A stretch of DNA of 64,000 nucleotides. Origin: Xiheibacterium sp038325765. GTDB taxonomy: Bacteria; Myxococcota_A; Polyangia; Nannocystales; Nannocystaceae. The position numbers and the translations under genes are program-made. Position 1 is the first letter of the stretch. Every line of letters begins with the position of its first letter. The DNA lies in the NCBI GenBank assembly GCA_038325765.1, contig JBBQJI010000029.1, positions 27,881 through 91,880 on the forward strand, written 5' to 3'. The notes beneath the pieces are model-generated. The model was not told the origin of the DNA. It was given only the letters and a program-made list of their open reading frames with translations, and made no database searches. This document shows, one piece after another, positions 37,349-48,179 of this stretch.

Positions 37349-37873
37349 TCACCCGCTCGGCCAGGGCGGCGGATCGCCGGCCGCGAGCCGATCGACCCAG
37401 CCCAGCAGCGTGGGGATGCGGTGCTTGCCGTGCATGCCCGCGACGTGGCGCGCTGCCTCCGCCACGTCGAGACCGACGGCCGTGACGAACAGCGGATTGC
37501 GGCTGCCCCCGCGCAACACGGGCGTGGCGAACGCACTGCCGTGGTACGGCGTCTTGGCCACGCCCACCACTGCGGAGCGACCCCCGAAGTGCGCGTGCAA
37601 GTGCGCGCCGAGCCCCGGTGTGCCGTCGGCGTCGAGCACGACATAGCCGTCGATGACCAACACCTCGATCGGCACGGAAATCCGCGGCAGCACCGCGAGC
37701 AGGCACGGCAGCTCGCGCTCGAAGAACCGCCCCGGGGCATAGGGCTGCACGTTTGCGATCGGCAAGGCGTGGGTCTCGATCGGGACCGGGTCGGTCCACC
37801 GCTCGGCGACCACGCACGCCGCTGTGGCCCCGGGCGCGGCGGTGTAGTCGACGTCCAGGATCGCGATCGGCAT
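37349..37873 (-). CDS. Compact endonuclease V family protein
   Basis: 174 residues, shorter than the usual 210-230. Core motifs of endonuclease V are visible: an N-terminal ILDVDY strand (Asp7/Asp9), PYAPGRFFERELP with the catalytic Glu54, VIDGYVVLDADG with Asp75, and GVAK at 104-107. 'LGAHLHAHFGG' corresponds to the LGVASHLG region. The family cleaves DNA or RNA next to inosine (deaminated adenine). The usual N-terminal extension before the first Asp is missing, and the PRR-type motif after the DG is replaced by 'ADGTPGLGA'. Hence the name nfi is not assigned. It begins 3 nt after the stop of the lipoprotein gene. Confidence 0.75.
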   Translation of the reverse strand: MPIAILDVDYTAAPGATAACVVAERWTDPVPIETHALPIANVQPYAPGRFFERELPCLLAVLPRISVPIEVLVIDGYVVLDADGTPGLGAHLHAHFGGRSAVVGVAKTPYHGSAFATPVLRGGSRNPLFVTAVGLDVAEAARHVAGMHGKHRIPTLLGWVDRLAAGDPPPWPSG

Positions 37874-37876
37874 CGC

Positions 37877-39036
37877 TCAGCCGGCAGACCCGAGCACCTT
37901 GTTCAACGTCGCGACCACCCACGCCGGATGGTCCGCCCCACTCGCATCCGTGCGCGGCGCGACGACGCGGACCACGAGGTGCGCCTGCGGATCGTGGGGC
38001 TCGGCCGCGCGCTTGCGCAGGGCCAGGCTCACCTCGCCCACGCAGTCGTCGCAGCGCGGCACGAGCCCCTGCTGGCGCGCATAGGCCCGGGTGATGTCGG
38101 CGTGCGAGACCTCGACGTCGTCGGTGAGCTCGAGTGGGTAGCCCGAGGGATCGAGCTCGGCCAGACGCACCATCTGATACGCGAGGCCGTGCAGCAAGAA
38201 CGTCGCCTGCTGCAGCGTGTTCTCGTCGAGCGGCAGGCCGTCGAGCTCGAGATCCGGGCTGCCGAAGCGCCGCATGCCGCGGGTCGTGAGGCGGATGAAC
38301 GGATCGCCGTGGCGACGATCGGGGAACGGAACCACGGCGACCTGGTCGGCGATGTTGCCCAGGCCCGCCTGCAGGCGGCGACGGGTGAACGCAGGGACGC
38401 CCATCGTCTCGCCGGTGTCGGGATCGTGGATCAACGCCCCGCGCTCGGTCGCGAGCAGGCGGACCAACGTCTGCAGCAATCGCAGGCCCCGCACCGCGCG
38501 CTCGTTGCGGTAGTCGCCGCGCAGCAAGATCGCGCTGCGCCGCGTCGCCAACGACGCCCGCTCGGCGCCGGAGAGCTCGCGCACGAGCACCGGATCCTCG
38601 AGCGCCGCGCCCGACACCGCCGCGCGCACGCCCGCGCCATCGAGCGCCTCGATGTGCAGCCCCAGCAGATCGTGCGGACCATCGCCGCCACCCATCCGAG
38701 GATCGCGCTGGCTCGCCACCTGCGGATCCATGCCGATGAATTGGATCAGCACCTCGAGCTCGGGCTCGTCCGGATCGGCCCCGAGCTTGGTGCGCACCAG
38801 ATCGACGAGTTCCGCGCGCGTGGGCGCGATGGCACCTTCACCCTCGACGAGCAGCACATAGGCCAAGCTCGTGCGATCGGCGAAGGCGATGCCCTCGTCG
38901 ACGGGCTCGGGATTCGCGGGTGGCGGCGCCGGGGTGGCGACCGCGAGCGAGGCCGGCGTCGGCTCGCCGGTGGTGGTCTCGGGCTTGGGCGAGCAGCCAA
39001 GGACGAGCACACACGCGGCGATCGTGTGGCGCACGC

Positions 39037-39040
<4 letters not shown>
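37877..39040 (-). CDS. Lipoprotein, unknown function
   Basis: 387 residues from a GTG whose last bases overlap the stop of the threonine dehydratase gene (GTGA). The N-terminus VSVRHTIAACVLVLGC is a short lipoprotein signal with Cys at 16. A Pro/Thr linker is followed by a mostly helical and charged body with segments 'TRAELVDLVRTKLGADPDEP' and 'LVRLLATERGALIHDPDTGE'. Near the C-terminus a CDDC pair occurs ('PRCDDCVGEVSLALRKR'). No known domain is recognised. Coupled translation to a metabolic enzyme is unexpected and may just reflect compact gene packing. Confidence 0.72.
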
Positions 39041-40011
<971 letters not shown>

Positions 40012-40181
40012 CGCGGGGGGCGCATCGTGGCCGCCTTCGGGGTCACGGTGCCGCTGGGCGTGGTCTGAATGCGTCACGAAGCTCGCGGCCACTCCGGTGC
40101 GAGCAGGCTACACCGCGGCGGCACGAACGGAAACCATCGGCGCCGACAGCCTGCTACTGTGCGCCGCGAAACGGCAGCGGA

Positions 40182-42227
40182 TTGGCTTCGACGCGGACCC
40201 CATCGACCGAGCCCGGCGCCGCCGCGGTGCGGATGTGGGCAGCGAGCTCGCCGGTGCTGTGGGCGATCATCGTCGCGCTGTGCGTCGTCGCGATCGATCT
40301 GGGAACGATCGCCGCGGCGGGACCGTGGGATCCGTGGGAGACCCACTACGGCGAGGTCGCGCGGCAGATCGTCGTGCGCAGCGACCCGATGGATCTGTGG
40401 TGGCAGCCCGGCAACGGCGGGCCGGACGGCGGCGCGGAGAAGAGCTTCGCGAGCAAGCCGGTGCTGTCGTTCTGGCTCATGGCACTCGCGATGAAGGTGC
40501 TGGGCGTCGGCACCCACGCCGATCCGAGCGAGCTGGTGCGTTCGCCGCTGCCCGAGCTCGCGCTGCGGCTGCCGAGCATGCTCGCCGGCTGGGGCGCCGC
40601 GACGGTGATGGGCGCGACAGCGTGGCGGCTCGCGAGCCCGCGGGCGGGTGTGCTCGCCGGGGCAGTGCTCGCCACGATGCCGCAGTACGCGATCGTCACC
40701 CGCCAGGCGCTCACCGACATGATCTTCGTCGCGCCGGTGGTGGCGGCGGCGTGCGCCTGGGCGCTGGCGTGGCTGCAGCCGGAGCGCTCGCTGCGGACGC
40801 GGGGCCGGGGCTGGCGCCGGGTGCCGTGGGACCGCGCCTACGTGCTGTTCTTCGTCGTGCTCGTGCTCGGCGTCGCCGTGCCGCTGGCGGTGATCCACCA
40901 GCACGCGTTCGATCCGCTGACATGGCGCTACTTCGGTCGCATCGCCCGGCGCGCCGAGGGGCTGCGCGCGATCCAGCAGCACATGGTGATCTACTGGGTG
41001 CTGCTGGCGCTGGTCTTCGTCCGCAGCTCACGGTGGACAAACCGCAGCCAGCCGCTCATGGGTATCCTCTACATCTGCGCTGGGCTGGCGCTGATGGCCA
41101 AGGGTCTCATCGGCCCCGGCATCATCGGGGTGATCGTCCTGGTGCACTTGGTCGCGACCGGCCGCTGGGAGCTCTTGCGCCGCTGCGGTCTGCTCACCGG
41201 CATCGCGCTGTTCGTCCTCGCGTCGTTCCCGTGGCACCACGCGATGGCGCTGTACCGCGGCGAGCGCTGGGTCAGCGAGCTCATCATCGAGAACAACCTG
41301 CGCCGCTTCGCGACCGGCGAGCAGAAGCAGGCGGTCGGCGGCTTCGCCTACTACGTCGAGACGCTCGGCATCGCGGCGCTGCCGTGGTCGGCGTTGGTGC
41401 CGACGGCCGCGATCATGGGCGTGCGGTCGTTCACCCGCCCCAGCACCGAGCGCGGTGTCGAGCTGCAGCGCTTCGCGACCCTATGGCTCGCGGTGGCCCT
41501 GTTCGCCATCAGCTACAGCACCACGAAGTACTACCACTATGTGCTGCCGTGCCTGCCGCCGGCCGCCTTGGTCGTGGCGTTGTGGCTCGATCGCGCCGCG
41601 GACGATCGCGGGCGCACGGTGACGACGTGGGCGACCGTGATCATGGGCCTGGCGCTGCTCGGCGTCGTCCTGCGCGATCTCATCCACACACCTTCGTGGC
41701 TCGCCCACCTGACCACGTACCTCTATACCGGCATGTGGACCGAGGGCGCGCCCGAGGTGTGGGCGCTGCTGGCCACATGCGCTCCGTTCGCCGTGGGTCT
41801 GGTGGCCTGGCCGCTGTTGCCCCGCCGCTGGTCGCTGCTCGCCTTCGTGGTTGCTGCGCTGCTCACCCGCAGCTGGATCATCGGTCGCTACATTCCCGGC
41901 GCCTCCGAGAGCTGGTCGCAGCGCACGGCGATGCGCGTGTACTTCGACCAACGCGGCCCCACCGATCGGCTCGTGAGCTGGTGGTTCTACTATCGCGGCG
42001 AGACGTTCTTCTCCAAGGGCGATCTGTGGGTCCTCAAGGATCCCGATCGCAGCGCGGTGGGTGAGCTGGTCGAGGCCTCGCGCGGTCAGGGCACCAGCCT
42101 GTGGTTCGTGACCACGGTGCAGCACGCGAATCGTCTGGCGAGTCACCTGCCGGTGGACCTGCGCCAGAGTGTGGAGCCGGTGTACGAGAATTTTCACTAC
42201 GTGCTGCTGCGCGTGGTGGTGCCGTAG
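40182..42227 (+). CDS. ArnT/PMT-like (GT39/GT83) membrane glycosyltransferase
   Basis: Up to 681 residues with about 11-12 membrane helices. After helix 1 the first periplasmic loop reads 'GPWDPWETHYGEVARQIVV', the acidic DxxE catalytic/lipid-sugar motif seen in ArnT and PMT relatives. 'SFASKPVLSFWLMALAMKVLG' and 'LRLPSMLAGWGAATVMG' follow as in the family. Such enzymes move a sugar from a polyprenyl-phosphate donor to lipid A, protein or another envelope acceptor. Start is uncertain: TTG 40182, GTG 40227 or ATG 40233, all giving a short cytoplasmic tail before helix 1. A TACTGT element lies at 40155-40160. The preceding 40012-40181 stretch shows nothing else. Confidence 0.82.
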   Translation: MASTRTPSTEPGAAAVRMWAASSPVLWAIIVALCVVAIDLGTIAAAGPWDPWETHYGEVARQIVVRSDPMDLWWQPGNGGPDGGAEKSFASKPVLSFWLMALAMKVLGVGTHADPSELVRSPLPELALRLPSMLAGWGAATVMGATAWRLASPRAGVLAGAVLATMPQYAIVTRQALTDMIFVAPVVAAACAWALAWLQPERSLRTRGRGWRRVPWDRAYVLFFVVLVLGVAVPLAVIHQHAFDPLTWRYFGRIARRAEGLRAIQQHMVIYWVLLALVFVRSSRWTNRSQPLMGILYICAGLALMAKGLIGPGIIGVIVLVHLVATGRWELLRRCGLLTGIALFVLASFPWHHAMALYRGERWVSELIIENNLRRFATGEQKQAVGGFAYYVETLGIAALPWSALVPTAAIMGVRSFTRPSTERGVELQRFATLWLAVALFAISYSTTKYYHYVLPCLPPAALVVALWLDRAADDRGRTVTTWATVIMGLALLGVVLRDLIHTPSWLAHLTTYLYTGMWTEGAPEVWALLATCAPFAVGLVAWPLLPRRWSLLAFVVAALLTRSWIIGRYIPGASESWSQRTAMRVYFDQRGPTDRLVSWWFYYRGETFFSKGDLWVLKDPDRSAVGELVEASRGQGTSLWFVTTVQHANRLASHLPVDLRQSVEPVYENFHYVLLRVVVP

Positions 42228-42245
42228 GGCGCACGGGCACTAGCG

Positions 42246-43397
42246 CTAGCGCACGAAAGGTTTCGCGTGCACCCAGCGCGACTGCTGGAACCACAACTCC
42301 ACGAGGTGTTGCTTGCCGCGTGGGCCGTCGCGATCGGCGAAGCGCAGCATCGCCGGGGCCCAGACGTAGCCGCACTCGAGCGAGTGGGCGTTGCACGACA
42401 CGGTGCCGCCCTCGGGGGCGACCAGCGAGCGGCCCGCGATCGCGCCATCGAGGCCGACGGTGCCGTCGAACCACTGCGACTCGGACTCGCCGACCACCAA
42501 GGTCGCCGTCACCTTGTCGCCGGCGAACGCGACGACGAGCTGGGCGCGGTTGGGGTCGGTGCCCGCCTCGTCGGCGTAGCGCCCCGCATGCAGCTTCGCG
42601 ACCGACTTCGCGACGACCGCACCCAGCCCGGATGCGGCGTCGTCGAGCGCCTTGGCGCGGGCCTCGATCGCGCGCTGCGTCTGCGCGATCTCGGTCGTCG
42701 ATCGGAAGACGATGGCGTTGTCGAGCCGCAGCTGGAGTTGGACGACGTCGATGACCGCGGCGTCGAGCTGCTTCGCATAGGCTGTGGCGGGGCGCGACGT
42801 CGCGGGATCGTGGGCGAGCCGGGCGATGTCGCGGATGCGCTGGGCGTGCACGTCGAGCACGTTGGTCTCGAAGCGCGACAGCGCGACGCGGGTGTCGAGC
42901 CACGCGGTCTGCACCGCCTGGCTGGGGGCCCCGGATGCGCCCGACTCCGGCGCCGGCGCACCGGCGGGCTCGGTGGTCTTCATCGGGTCGCAGGCGTCGC
43001 ACAGCGGCGGGGTCGGCGACGACCACCGGGGATCGACGGCGGCGTCGAACAGCCGCGCGCTCTGCCGCGCATACCCGAGCAGGCGCTCGCGCTCCTTGGT
43101 CACCGCCGCCATCCCCGTCGCAGCGCTCACGCCCCACACCTTGCCGCCCGTGCTCCACTCGATCTTCCACCGCATGCATCCAGTGGTCGGCTCGCTGCGC
43201 AACGCCGTGCGCGTGCCGTCGCACTGCTCGATCGCGATCGCACCCGGGGCGGCGCCCTCGGCGAGCGCGAGCGCGCCGGGCCCTGGCCAGACGATCTCGC
43301 GGGGCTCATCGGGCGCGCTCAGGGCGGCGGCGAACAGCAACGGGGTGACGAACACCCTCCAACAATGGGGAGATCCGAGCGCTCTGCGCAAGCACAC
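42246..43397 (-). CDS. Secreted protein of unknown function
   Basis: 383 residues. The N-terminus is a basic segment and a hydrophobic stretch 'VFVTPLLFAAALSAPDEP', so it should be exported; both a GTG at 43397 and a GTG at 43355 could be the start. The middle contains a long amphipathic helix region (about residues 170-260, 'QTQRAIEARAKALDDAA') suggesting a coiled coil. The C-terminal 110 residues are beta-rich with 'QLVVAFAGDKVTATLVVGES' and two Cys. A CDACDP pair occurs near residue 130. No family match can be given. Convergent with the glycosyltransferase gene. Confidence 0.65.
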   Translation of the reverse strand: MCLRRALGSPHCWRVFVTPLLFAAALSAPDEPREIVWPGPGALALAEGAAPGAIAIEQCDGTRTALRSEPTTGCMRWKIEWSTGGKVWGVSAATGMAAVTKERERLLGYARQSARLFDAAVDPRWSSPTPPLCDACDPMKTTEPAGAPAPESGASGAPSQAVQTAWLDTRVALSRFETNVLDVHAQRIRDIARLAHDPATSRPATAYAKQLDAAVIDVVQLQLRLDNAIVFRSTTEIAQTQRAIEARAKALDDAASGLGAVVAKSVAKLHAGRYADEAGTDPNRAQLVVAFAGDKVTATLVVGESESQWFDGTVGLDGAIAGRSLVAPEGGTVSCNAHSLECGYVWAPAMLRFADRDGPRGKQHLVELWFQQSRWVHAKPFVR

Positions 43398-43455
43398 GCG
43401 TCACACCCCGCACCGTAGGCCTCGGCGCGCCACGGGGCCCAGAGGCGGGACACGC

Positions 43456-44280
43456 CTACGCCGGCGGCGCGGCGAGGGCGAGCAGCTCGGGCGCCCGACC
43501 CACGCACGTGGCCGCCGCCTTGAACGCGGCCTTCTGCGTGCTGTCGAGGTGCTTGGTCGCCAACCGCGGCGAGAGCCCGCGCCGCTGGGCATCGAGCGCC
43601 AGCGCGAAGCAGGCCTCGGGCATCGAGAGCCCCGCGCGAACCTGACGCAGATCCACGCCGCAGCCGCCGCCGCAGCACGCGTTCTCGTACACGTAGGCCC
43701 CGTTCGCCACCCAGATCCCCATGCCGAGCGCGACCGCAGCCAGCTCGCAGTCGGCCTCGATGTCGTCGGGCTCGGCCAACGGCCCACCGGCGCGGAAGAT
43801 CGCGATGCGCGCCAGCTCGCGCGCGACGCTGGCATGCACGAGGGCCGGCACCTTGAGCAACGTCGGCACCACCAAGATCGCCAGCTCGTCGCCGCGCGAG
43901 AACGTGTGCAGCAGCTGGCCCTGCGGATCGCCCATCGGCACGAAGCCGGGGAGCTGCTTGGCGGCGCCACCGTGCTCGAGCTCGACGAGCGCGAACTCGA
44001 CCTCTCGCTGCCCGATCTCCGCCTGGATCATGCAGATGTGCTCGAACAGCGCGTCGAGATCGCGCGGCTTCTCGACCGGCGGCTTCGTCAGCCAGCGCGG
44101 CTTGCCGGCGGGTTCGTGCGCCCCTGCGCCGAGGCGTCGCGCGAGGGTGCCAAGGCCCTCCGCGATCCAATGACGCGCATCGGCGTCGGGCAGGAAGTCG
44201 ACGTTCGGACCGGGAGTCGCACCACGAAACAACTCGAGCATCGCGGCGACATCGTAGCCCGTCGCCGCGCGCCGCACCAT
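43456..44280 (-). CDS. Protein of unknown function with a CCGGGC motif
   Basis: 274 residues from ATG 44280; no signal peptide. Mostly helical. A His/Glu-poor N-terminal part ('MLELFRGATPGPNVDFLPD') is followed by 'FEHICMIQAEIGQREVEFAL', an 'ELAILVVPTLLKVPALVHASVARELARIAIF' region (split by hydrophobic runs), and a Cys-rich 'NACCGGGCGVDLRQV' near residue 205. The ending 'RRGLSPRLATKHLDSTQKAAF' is repeated in style in other delta-proteobacterial hypothetical proteins I recall, without a known role. The four clustered cysteines could bind a metal. Confidence 0.6.
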   Translation of the reverse strand: MVRRAATGYDVAAMLELFRGATPGPNVDFLPDADARHWIAEGLGTLARRLGAGAHEPAGKPRWLTKPPVEKPRDLDALFEHICMIQAEIGQREVEFALVELEHGGAAKQLPGFVPMGDPQGQLLHTFSRGDELAILVVPTLLKVPALVHASVARELARIAIFRAGGPLAEPDDIEADCELAAVALGMGIWVANGAYVYENACCGGGCGVDLRQVRAGLSMPEACFALALDAQRRGLSPRLATKHLDSTQKAAFKAAATCVGRAPELLALAAPPA

Positions 44281-44396
44281 CGAAGCGTGCTCGTCGTCAC
44301 CGAATCGAGCCCACGCGGGGATTGCGGTCGAACGCGTCCTTTCATGGGAACTTGCGTGTCCTCGTAGGGCTGCCACACTCGACGGTGGGAGTCATC

Positions 44397-45137
44397 GTGC
44401 ATCGTTCCGTCGCGCGCTTCGCCACTGCACTTGGATTCCTCGTCGGTGTGGTCGTGATGTCGTCGTCCGCGCGGGTTTGGGCCGGCGGAGAGCGAAAGGT
44501 GCCGGATCTGCGCCGTGACACCGCGATGTGGGTGCAACCGCGCGCTGCCGTCGCCCTCCGAATCCCGGTGACCTTCCACCTGGCCACCGACAGCGGCTCC
44601 TCGGTCGCATCGAACCGCTCGGTGCAGCAATGGGTCGCCCGCGCCAACGAGGAACTCGCCGCCTTCGGGATCGAGGTCGACGTCGTGGCTGTGCGGCGGA
44701 TGCCCGCGGGCTGGAGCTCGGTCACCCACTGGCGAGGCCGCCGCGCCCTGGCCAGCCACGCGCCGTCGGACGGCACCGTCCACGTCTTCGCGATCGAGGC
44801 GCTCGACACCGAAGGTCGCCGCCAGCGGCGGGTCCGCGGCCTGCATTGGCGTTATCGAGGGCTGGCGCCGGCCCTGCGCGGCCGCGAGTACCTGGTCGTG
44901 ACGCGCGAGGCGCCATCGACCACCTTCGCCCACGAGCTCGGCCACCTGTTCGGCCTGCGCCACGCCGCGCGCACCGACAACATCATGTGCAGCTGTCGCC
45001 GCGGCCAAGCGGTCGGGTTCAGCACGGCCCAGGGGCTGGCGATGCGGGACGGCGCGCTGCGGCTGCTCGCACGACAGGGCGACGGCGCGGCCAGCAGCGT
45101 CCGGGTGGCGCGTCGACGCGATCGCAGCCGTCGCTGA
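44397..45137 (+). CDS. Secreted zinc metalloprotease, metzincin type
   Basis: 246 residues. A GTG start with GGGAG about 6 nt upstream gives a signal peptide (VHRSVARFATALGFLVGVVV) of about 30 residues. The catalytic motif is FAHELGHLFGLRHAA, that is HExxHxxGxxH with three His ligands, followed at the usual distance by the Met-turn NIMCS. The domain is small and has no recognisable propeptide. Metzincins cut extracellular proteins, so a predatory or matrix role is possible. An ATG at 44322 would add a non-signal extension. Confidence 0.82.
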   Translation: MHRSVARFATALGFLVGVVVMSSSARVWAGGERKVPDLRRDTAMWVQPRAAVALRIPVTFHLATDSGSSVASNRSVQQWVARANEELAAFGIEVDVVAVRRMPAGWSSVTHWRGRRALASHAPSDGTVHVFAIEALDTEGRRQRRVRGLHWRYRGLAPALRGREYLVVTREAPSTTFAHELGHLFGLRHAARTDNIMCSCRRGQAVGFSTAQGLAMRDGALRLLARQGDGAASSVRVARRRDRSRR

Positions 45138-45194
45138 ACGCCTGAGCGGCGGGCAAAGGCGCGCCGCGGCCGCCCGATGTCGTATCGTTCGCCG

Positions 45195-46586
45195 GTGCGA
45201 CCCCTGGTGCTCCTCGCGTCGAGCGTGATCGGCTGCGGCCCCGTGCATGCGGCCTCTCGCACACAGCTGCCCGCAGTCGCGGCCACGCACGTCGCCATCG
45301 CACCGCCGCTCGCCCCGGTCACGCCGTCTTCGGGCGCCGACCCGCACGCCGTGCTCGTCCTGCGCAACGCCCGGGTCTTCGACGGCAGCGGCGCCGCGCC
45401 ACGCGACGACATCGACATCCTCGTGCACGGTGACCGCATCGCCGAGGTCGGCCCCGACCTCACCGTGCCGCCAGGCGCCCGGATCATCGACGTCGGCGGT
45501 CGCACCCTATTGCCGGGGTTCATCGACGCCCACGTGCACCTCGGCTTCTCGCCGCAAGCCAGCCACGACGCGGGCGTCGCCGACGCGGTGCGGAGCAGCG
45601 ACGCCGACCTGGCCCTGCGCGGCGCGGGCAATGCCCGTCGCACCCTGCTCGCCGGCTTCACCACCGTCCGCAACGTCGGCGGCTCGCTCGCCGATCGATC
45701 ACTGCGCGACGCGATCGTGCGCGGCGACGTCGTCGGCCCGCGCATGCTGGTCGCGAACCACAGCATCGGCATCACCGGTGGCCACTGCGACGGCGGCAAC
45801 GGCCTGCACCCCGACGTGTTCGCCGGCCGCAGCGGTCCCGCCTCGGGCATCGCCGACGGCGTCGACGAGGTCCGCCGCGCGGTGCGTCAGCAGATCAAGC
45901 TCGGCGCCGACGTCATCAAGGTCTGCGCGACCGGGGGCGTGCTCTCGCAGGGCGACGGTGTCGGCAACGCCCAGATGACCGCCGACGAACTCCGCGTCGC
46001 CGTCGAAGAGGCCACCCGCGCCGATCGCCGCGTCGCCGCGCACGCCCACGGCAACGCCGGCATCCGCGCCGCGATCGCGGCGGGCGTCCACAGCATCGAG
46101 CACGGCAGCGTGCTCGATGCCGAGACGGTCGCCATGATGCGCAAGGCCGGCACCTACCTCGTCCCCACCCTGCTCGCTGGGCGCGAGGTCGAGGCGATGG
46201 CGAACGCCGGCACGATCTCCGCCGAGTCCGCCGCCAAGGCCCGTGCGATCGCCCCGCGCATGCGCGAGAGCTTCGCCCTGGCGGTGCGCGGCGGCGTGAA
46301 GATCGCCCTGGGCAGCGATGCCGGCGTGTTCGCCCACGGCACCAACGGCCAGGAGTTCGTCGAGATGGTCGCCGCCGGCATGTCGCCGCAGGCCGCCCTC
46401 ACCGCCGGCACCGGGGCCGCCGCCGACCTGCTCGGCCGCACCGACGTCGGGCGGATCGCCGTCGGCGCCTACGCCGACATGGTCGTGGTCGACGGCGATC
46501 CGCTCCGCGACATCACCGTGGTCACCGCGCCGCAGCTCGTCCTCAAAGGTGGCGTGCTGCACGTGACGCCGGCATGGGCCCAGTGA
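45195..46586 (+). CDS. Exported metal-dependent amidohydrolase (Xaa-Pro/imidazolonepropionase-like)
   Basis: About 463 residues. VRPLVLLASSVIGC is a lipoprotein signal. The amidohydrolase barrel shows FIDAHVHLG (metal His pair), the carboxylated Lys in GADVIKVCATGG, AHAHG, 'HSIEHGSVLD' and LGSDAGV, the full metal-site order of the group including secreted prolidase-like enzymes. Its substrates are probably Xaa-Pro dipeptides or related amides. The start GTG is preceded by TATCGT (45183-45188) at 6 nt; ATG 45177 lies upstream of that element and would give a 6-residue longer protein. Confidence 0.87.
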   Translation: MRPLVLLASSVIGCGPVHAASRTQLPAVAATHVAIAPPLAPVTPSSGADPHAVLVLRNARVFDGSGAAPRDDIDILVHGDRIAEVGPDLTVPPGARIIDVGGRTLLPGFIDAHVHLGFSPQASHDAGVADAVRSSDADLALRGAGNARRTLLAGFTTVRNVGGSLADRSLRDAIVRGDVVGPRMLVANHSIGITGGHCDGGNGLHPDVFAGRSGPASGIADGVDEVRRAVRQQIKLGADVIKVCATGGVLSQGDGVGNAQMTADELRVAVEEATRADRRVAAHAHGNAGIRAAIAAGVHSIEHGSVLDAETVAMMRKAGTYLVPTLLAGREVEAMANAGTISAESAAKARAIAPRMRESFALAVRGGVKIALGSDAGVFAHGTNGQEFVEMVAAGMSPQAALTAGTGAAADLLGRTDVGRIAVGAYADMVVVDGDPLRDITVVTAPQLVLKGGVLHVTPAWAQ

Positions 46587-46611
46587 GCGGCCCGCCCGCG
46601 CCCACGGGCCG

Positions 46612-47987
46612 CTAGCGAAGCCACGGCGGGATCGCCTCGTCGCCCAGCAGGGCCTCGATCGAGCGCCGCGGCCGTGTGATCGCCCAGCGACCGCCATCCA
46701 CGATCACCTCGGCGGGCAGCGCCCGCGTGTTGTACGTGCTCGCCATCACCATGCCGTAGGCGCCTGCGTCGAGCACCATCATCAGGTCGCCGGCCTCGAC
46801 CGTCGGCAGCGCGCGACCCAGGGCGAGGAAGTCACCCGACTCGCACACCGGCCCGACGACGTCGACGATCGTGAGCGACTCGTGGGGCTCGACGCGTCGC
46901 ACCGGCACGATCGGGTGATAGGCCTCGTACAGCGCCGGACGCAGCAGATCGTTCATCGCCGCGTCGACGATCACGAACGCCGATCCCTCGCCGCGCTTGC
47001 GGCCGATGACCCGGGTCAGCAGCACGCCGCACTCGGCGACGAGCCAGCGTCCGGGCTCCACCACGAGCTGCAACCCGAGCTCGTCGGTCTCGATGCGAAG
47101 CGCGCGGGGCCCCACGCAGAGATGTCGATCTCGGGCTCGCCGGGCCGGTACGCGACACCCATGCCGCCACCCAGATCGAGCTGCGATAGCGTGACCCCGG
47201 CGCCGCGGAGCGCTCCGATCGTGCGCCGCAGGTGCATCACGCTCTCGCGGTACGGCGCGGCGTCGACGATCTGCGAGCCGATGTGGCAGGCGAGGCCCAC
47301 CAGGCGCACGTTGGGGTGGCCATGGGCCCGCATCGCCAGATCTGCGGCTTGGACCATCGGGATCCCGAATTTCGACTTGCGCAGGCCGGTGGCGAGATAC
47401 GGATGCGTCACCGGATCCACGTCCGGGTTGAGGCGCAGGCTCACCGGCACGCTGCGGTTCGCGGCGTCCGCCCGCGCCATCACGCGGTGCAGCTCCTCGG
47501 CGGACTCGACGTTGATCGAGCGGATGCCAGCCGCGATCGCGGCGTCGATCTCGGCGTCGGTCTTGCCGACGCCGGAGAAGACGATGCGCTGCGGCACGAT
47601 GCCGGCCTCGAGCGCGCGTTGCAGCTCGCCGCCCGATACGATGTCGGCGCCCGCCCCTTCACACGCGAGCACGCGTAGCACCGCCAGCGCGGAGTTCGCC
47701 TTCACGGCGTAGCACACCAGCGGATCGGGCACGCCACCTCTGCCCGGGCCGAGCGCCGCACGCACGCGCGCGAGTCGCTGGCGGATCCCCTCCGCGTCGT
47801 AGACGTAGGTCGGCGTGCCCGCGCCCTGGGCGATCTCGTCCAACGCGACGCCCGCGAGACGCACGCCACGGCGCTCGGGCGGTCCCTCGGCCGCGCCGGC
47901 CGCCGGGAACTCCAGCCCGTAACGATCGGGGTGGGCGGCGACCCACGCGGTGTCGGGAATCCCCGAGTCGTCGAGCTTTGGATCCAC
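46612..47987 (-). pseudogene. lysA: Diaminopimelate decarboxylase interrupted by a one-base frameshift
   Basis: LysA decarboxylates meso-diaminopimelate to lysine. The N-terminal frame (GTG 47987 to about 47114) has 'VCYAVKANSALAVLRVL' with the PLP Lys, GLACHIGSQI and LDLGGGMGVAYRPGEPEID. The C-terminal frame (about 47105 to 46612) has 'VVEPGRWLVAECG', PVCESGDFLALGR and YGMVMASTYN. The two meet at the run GGGGCCCC (47106-47113); one extra base there restores EIDISAWGPRALRIETDE and a full-length enzyme. All catalytic residues survive, so a homopolymer sequencing error is as likely as true loss. Start region has an 18-bp duplication (48003-48038) just upstream. Confidence 0.85.
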
Positions 47988-48108
47988 GCTTGCGCCCACA
48001 CCGGCCCCGTACCGCACCGCGGCCCCGTACCGCACCGCGGCACCGCGCGTCAACGCGTCTGCCGCCTCCCCCGGCTCCCGCGCGCCGGCGGCCGCTTTGC
48101 CCGCGGGG

Positions 48109-48136
48109 TTGGTGTCCCGCGCTTCGATGCTATGAT
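48109..48136 (+). promoter_or_regulatory. Sigma70-like promoter for the small ORF
   Basis: TTGGTG (48109-48114), 16-bp spacer, TATGAT (48131-48136). The -10 matches TATAAT at five of six positions and the -35 matches TTGACA at four. The predicted start is near 48143, about 37 nt before the ATG at 48180. This is one of few places in the window with both boxes and a canonical ribosome site downstream. Confidence 0.55.
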
Positions 48137-48179
48137 CGACAGTGGCAATCCTAGGGTCCCCGGCACAGGAGGTCTTCGA

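Noticed and set aside
46612..47987. Programmed ribosomal frameshift in lysA.
   Set aside because: GGGGCCCC is not a known slippery heptamer, no stimulatory structure was seen, and LysA is not known to use frameshifting. Indel or sequencing error is more likely.
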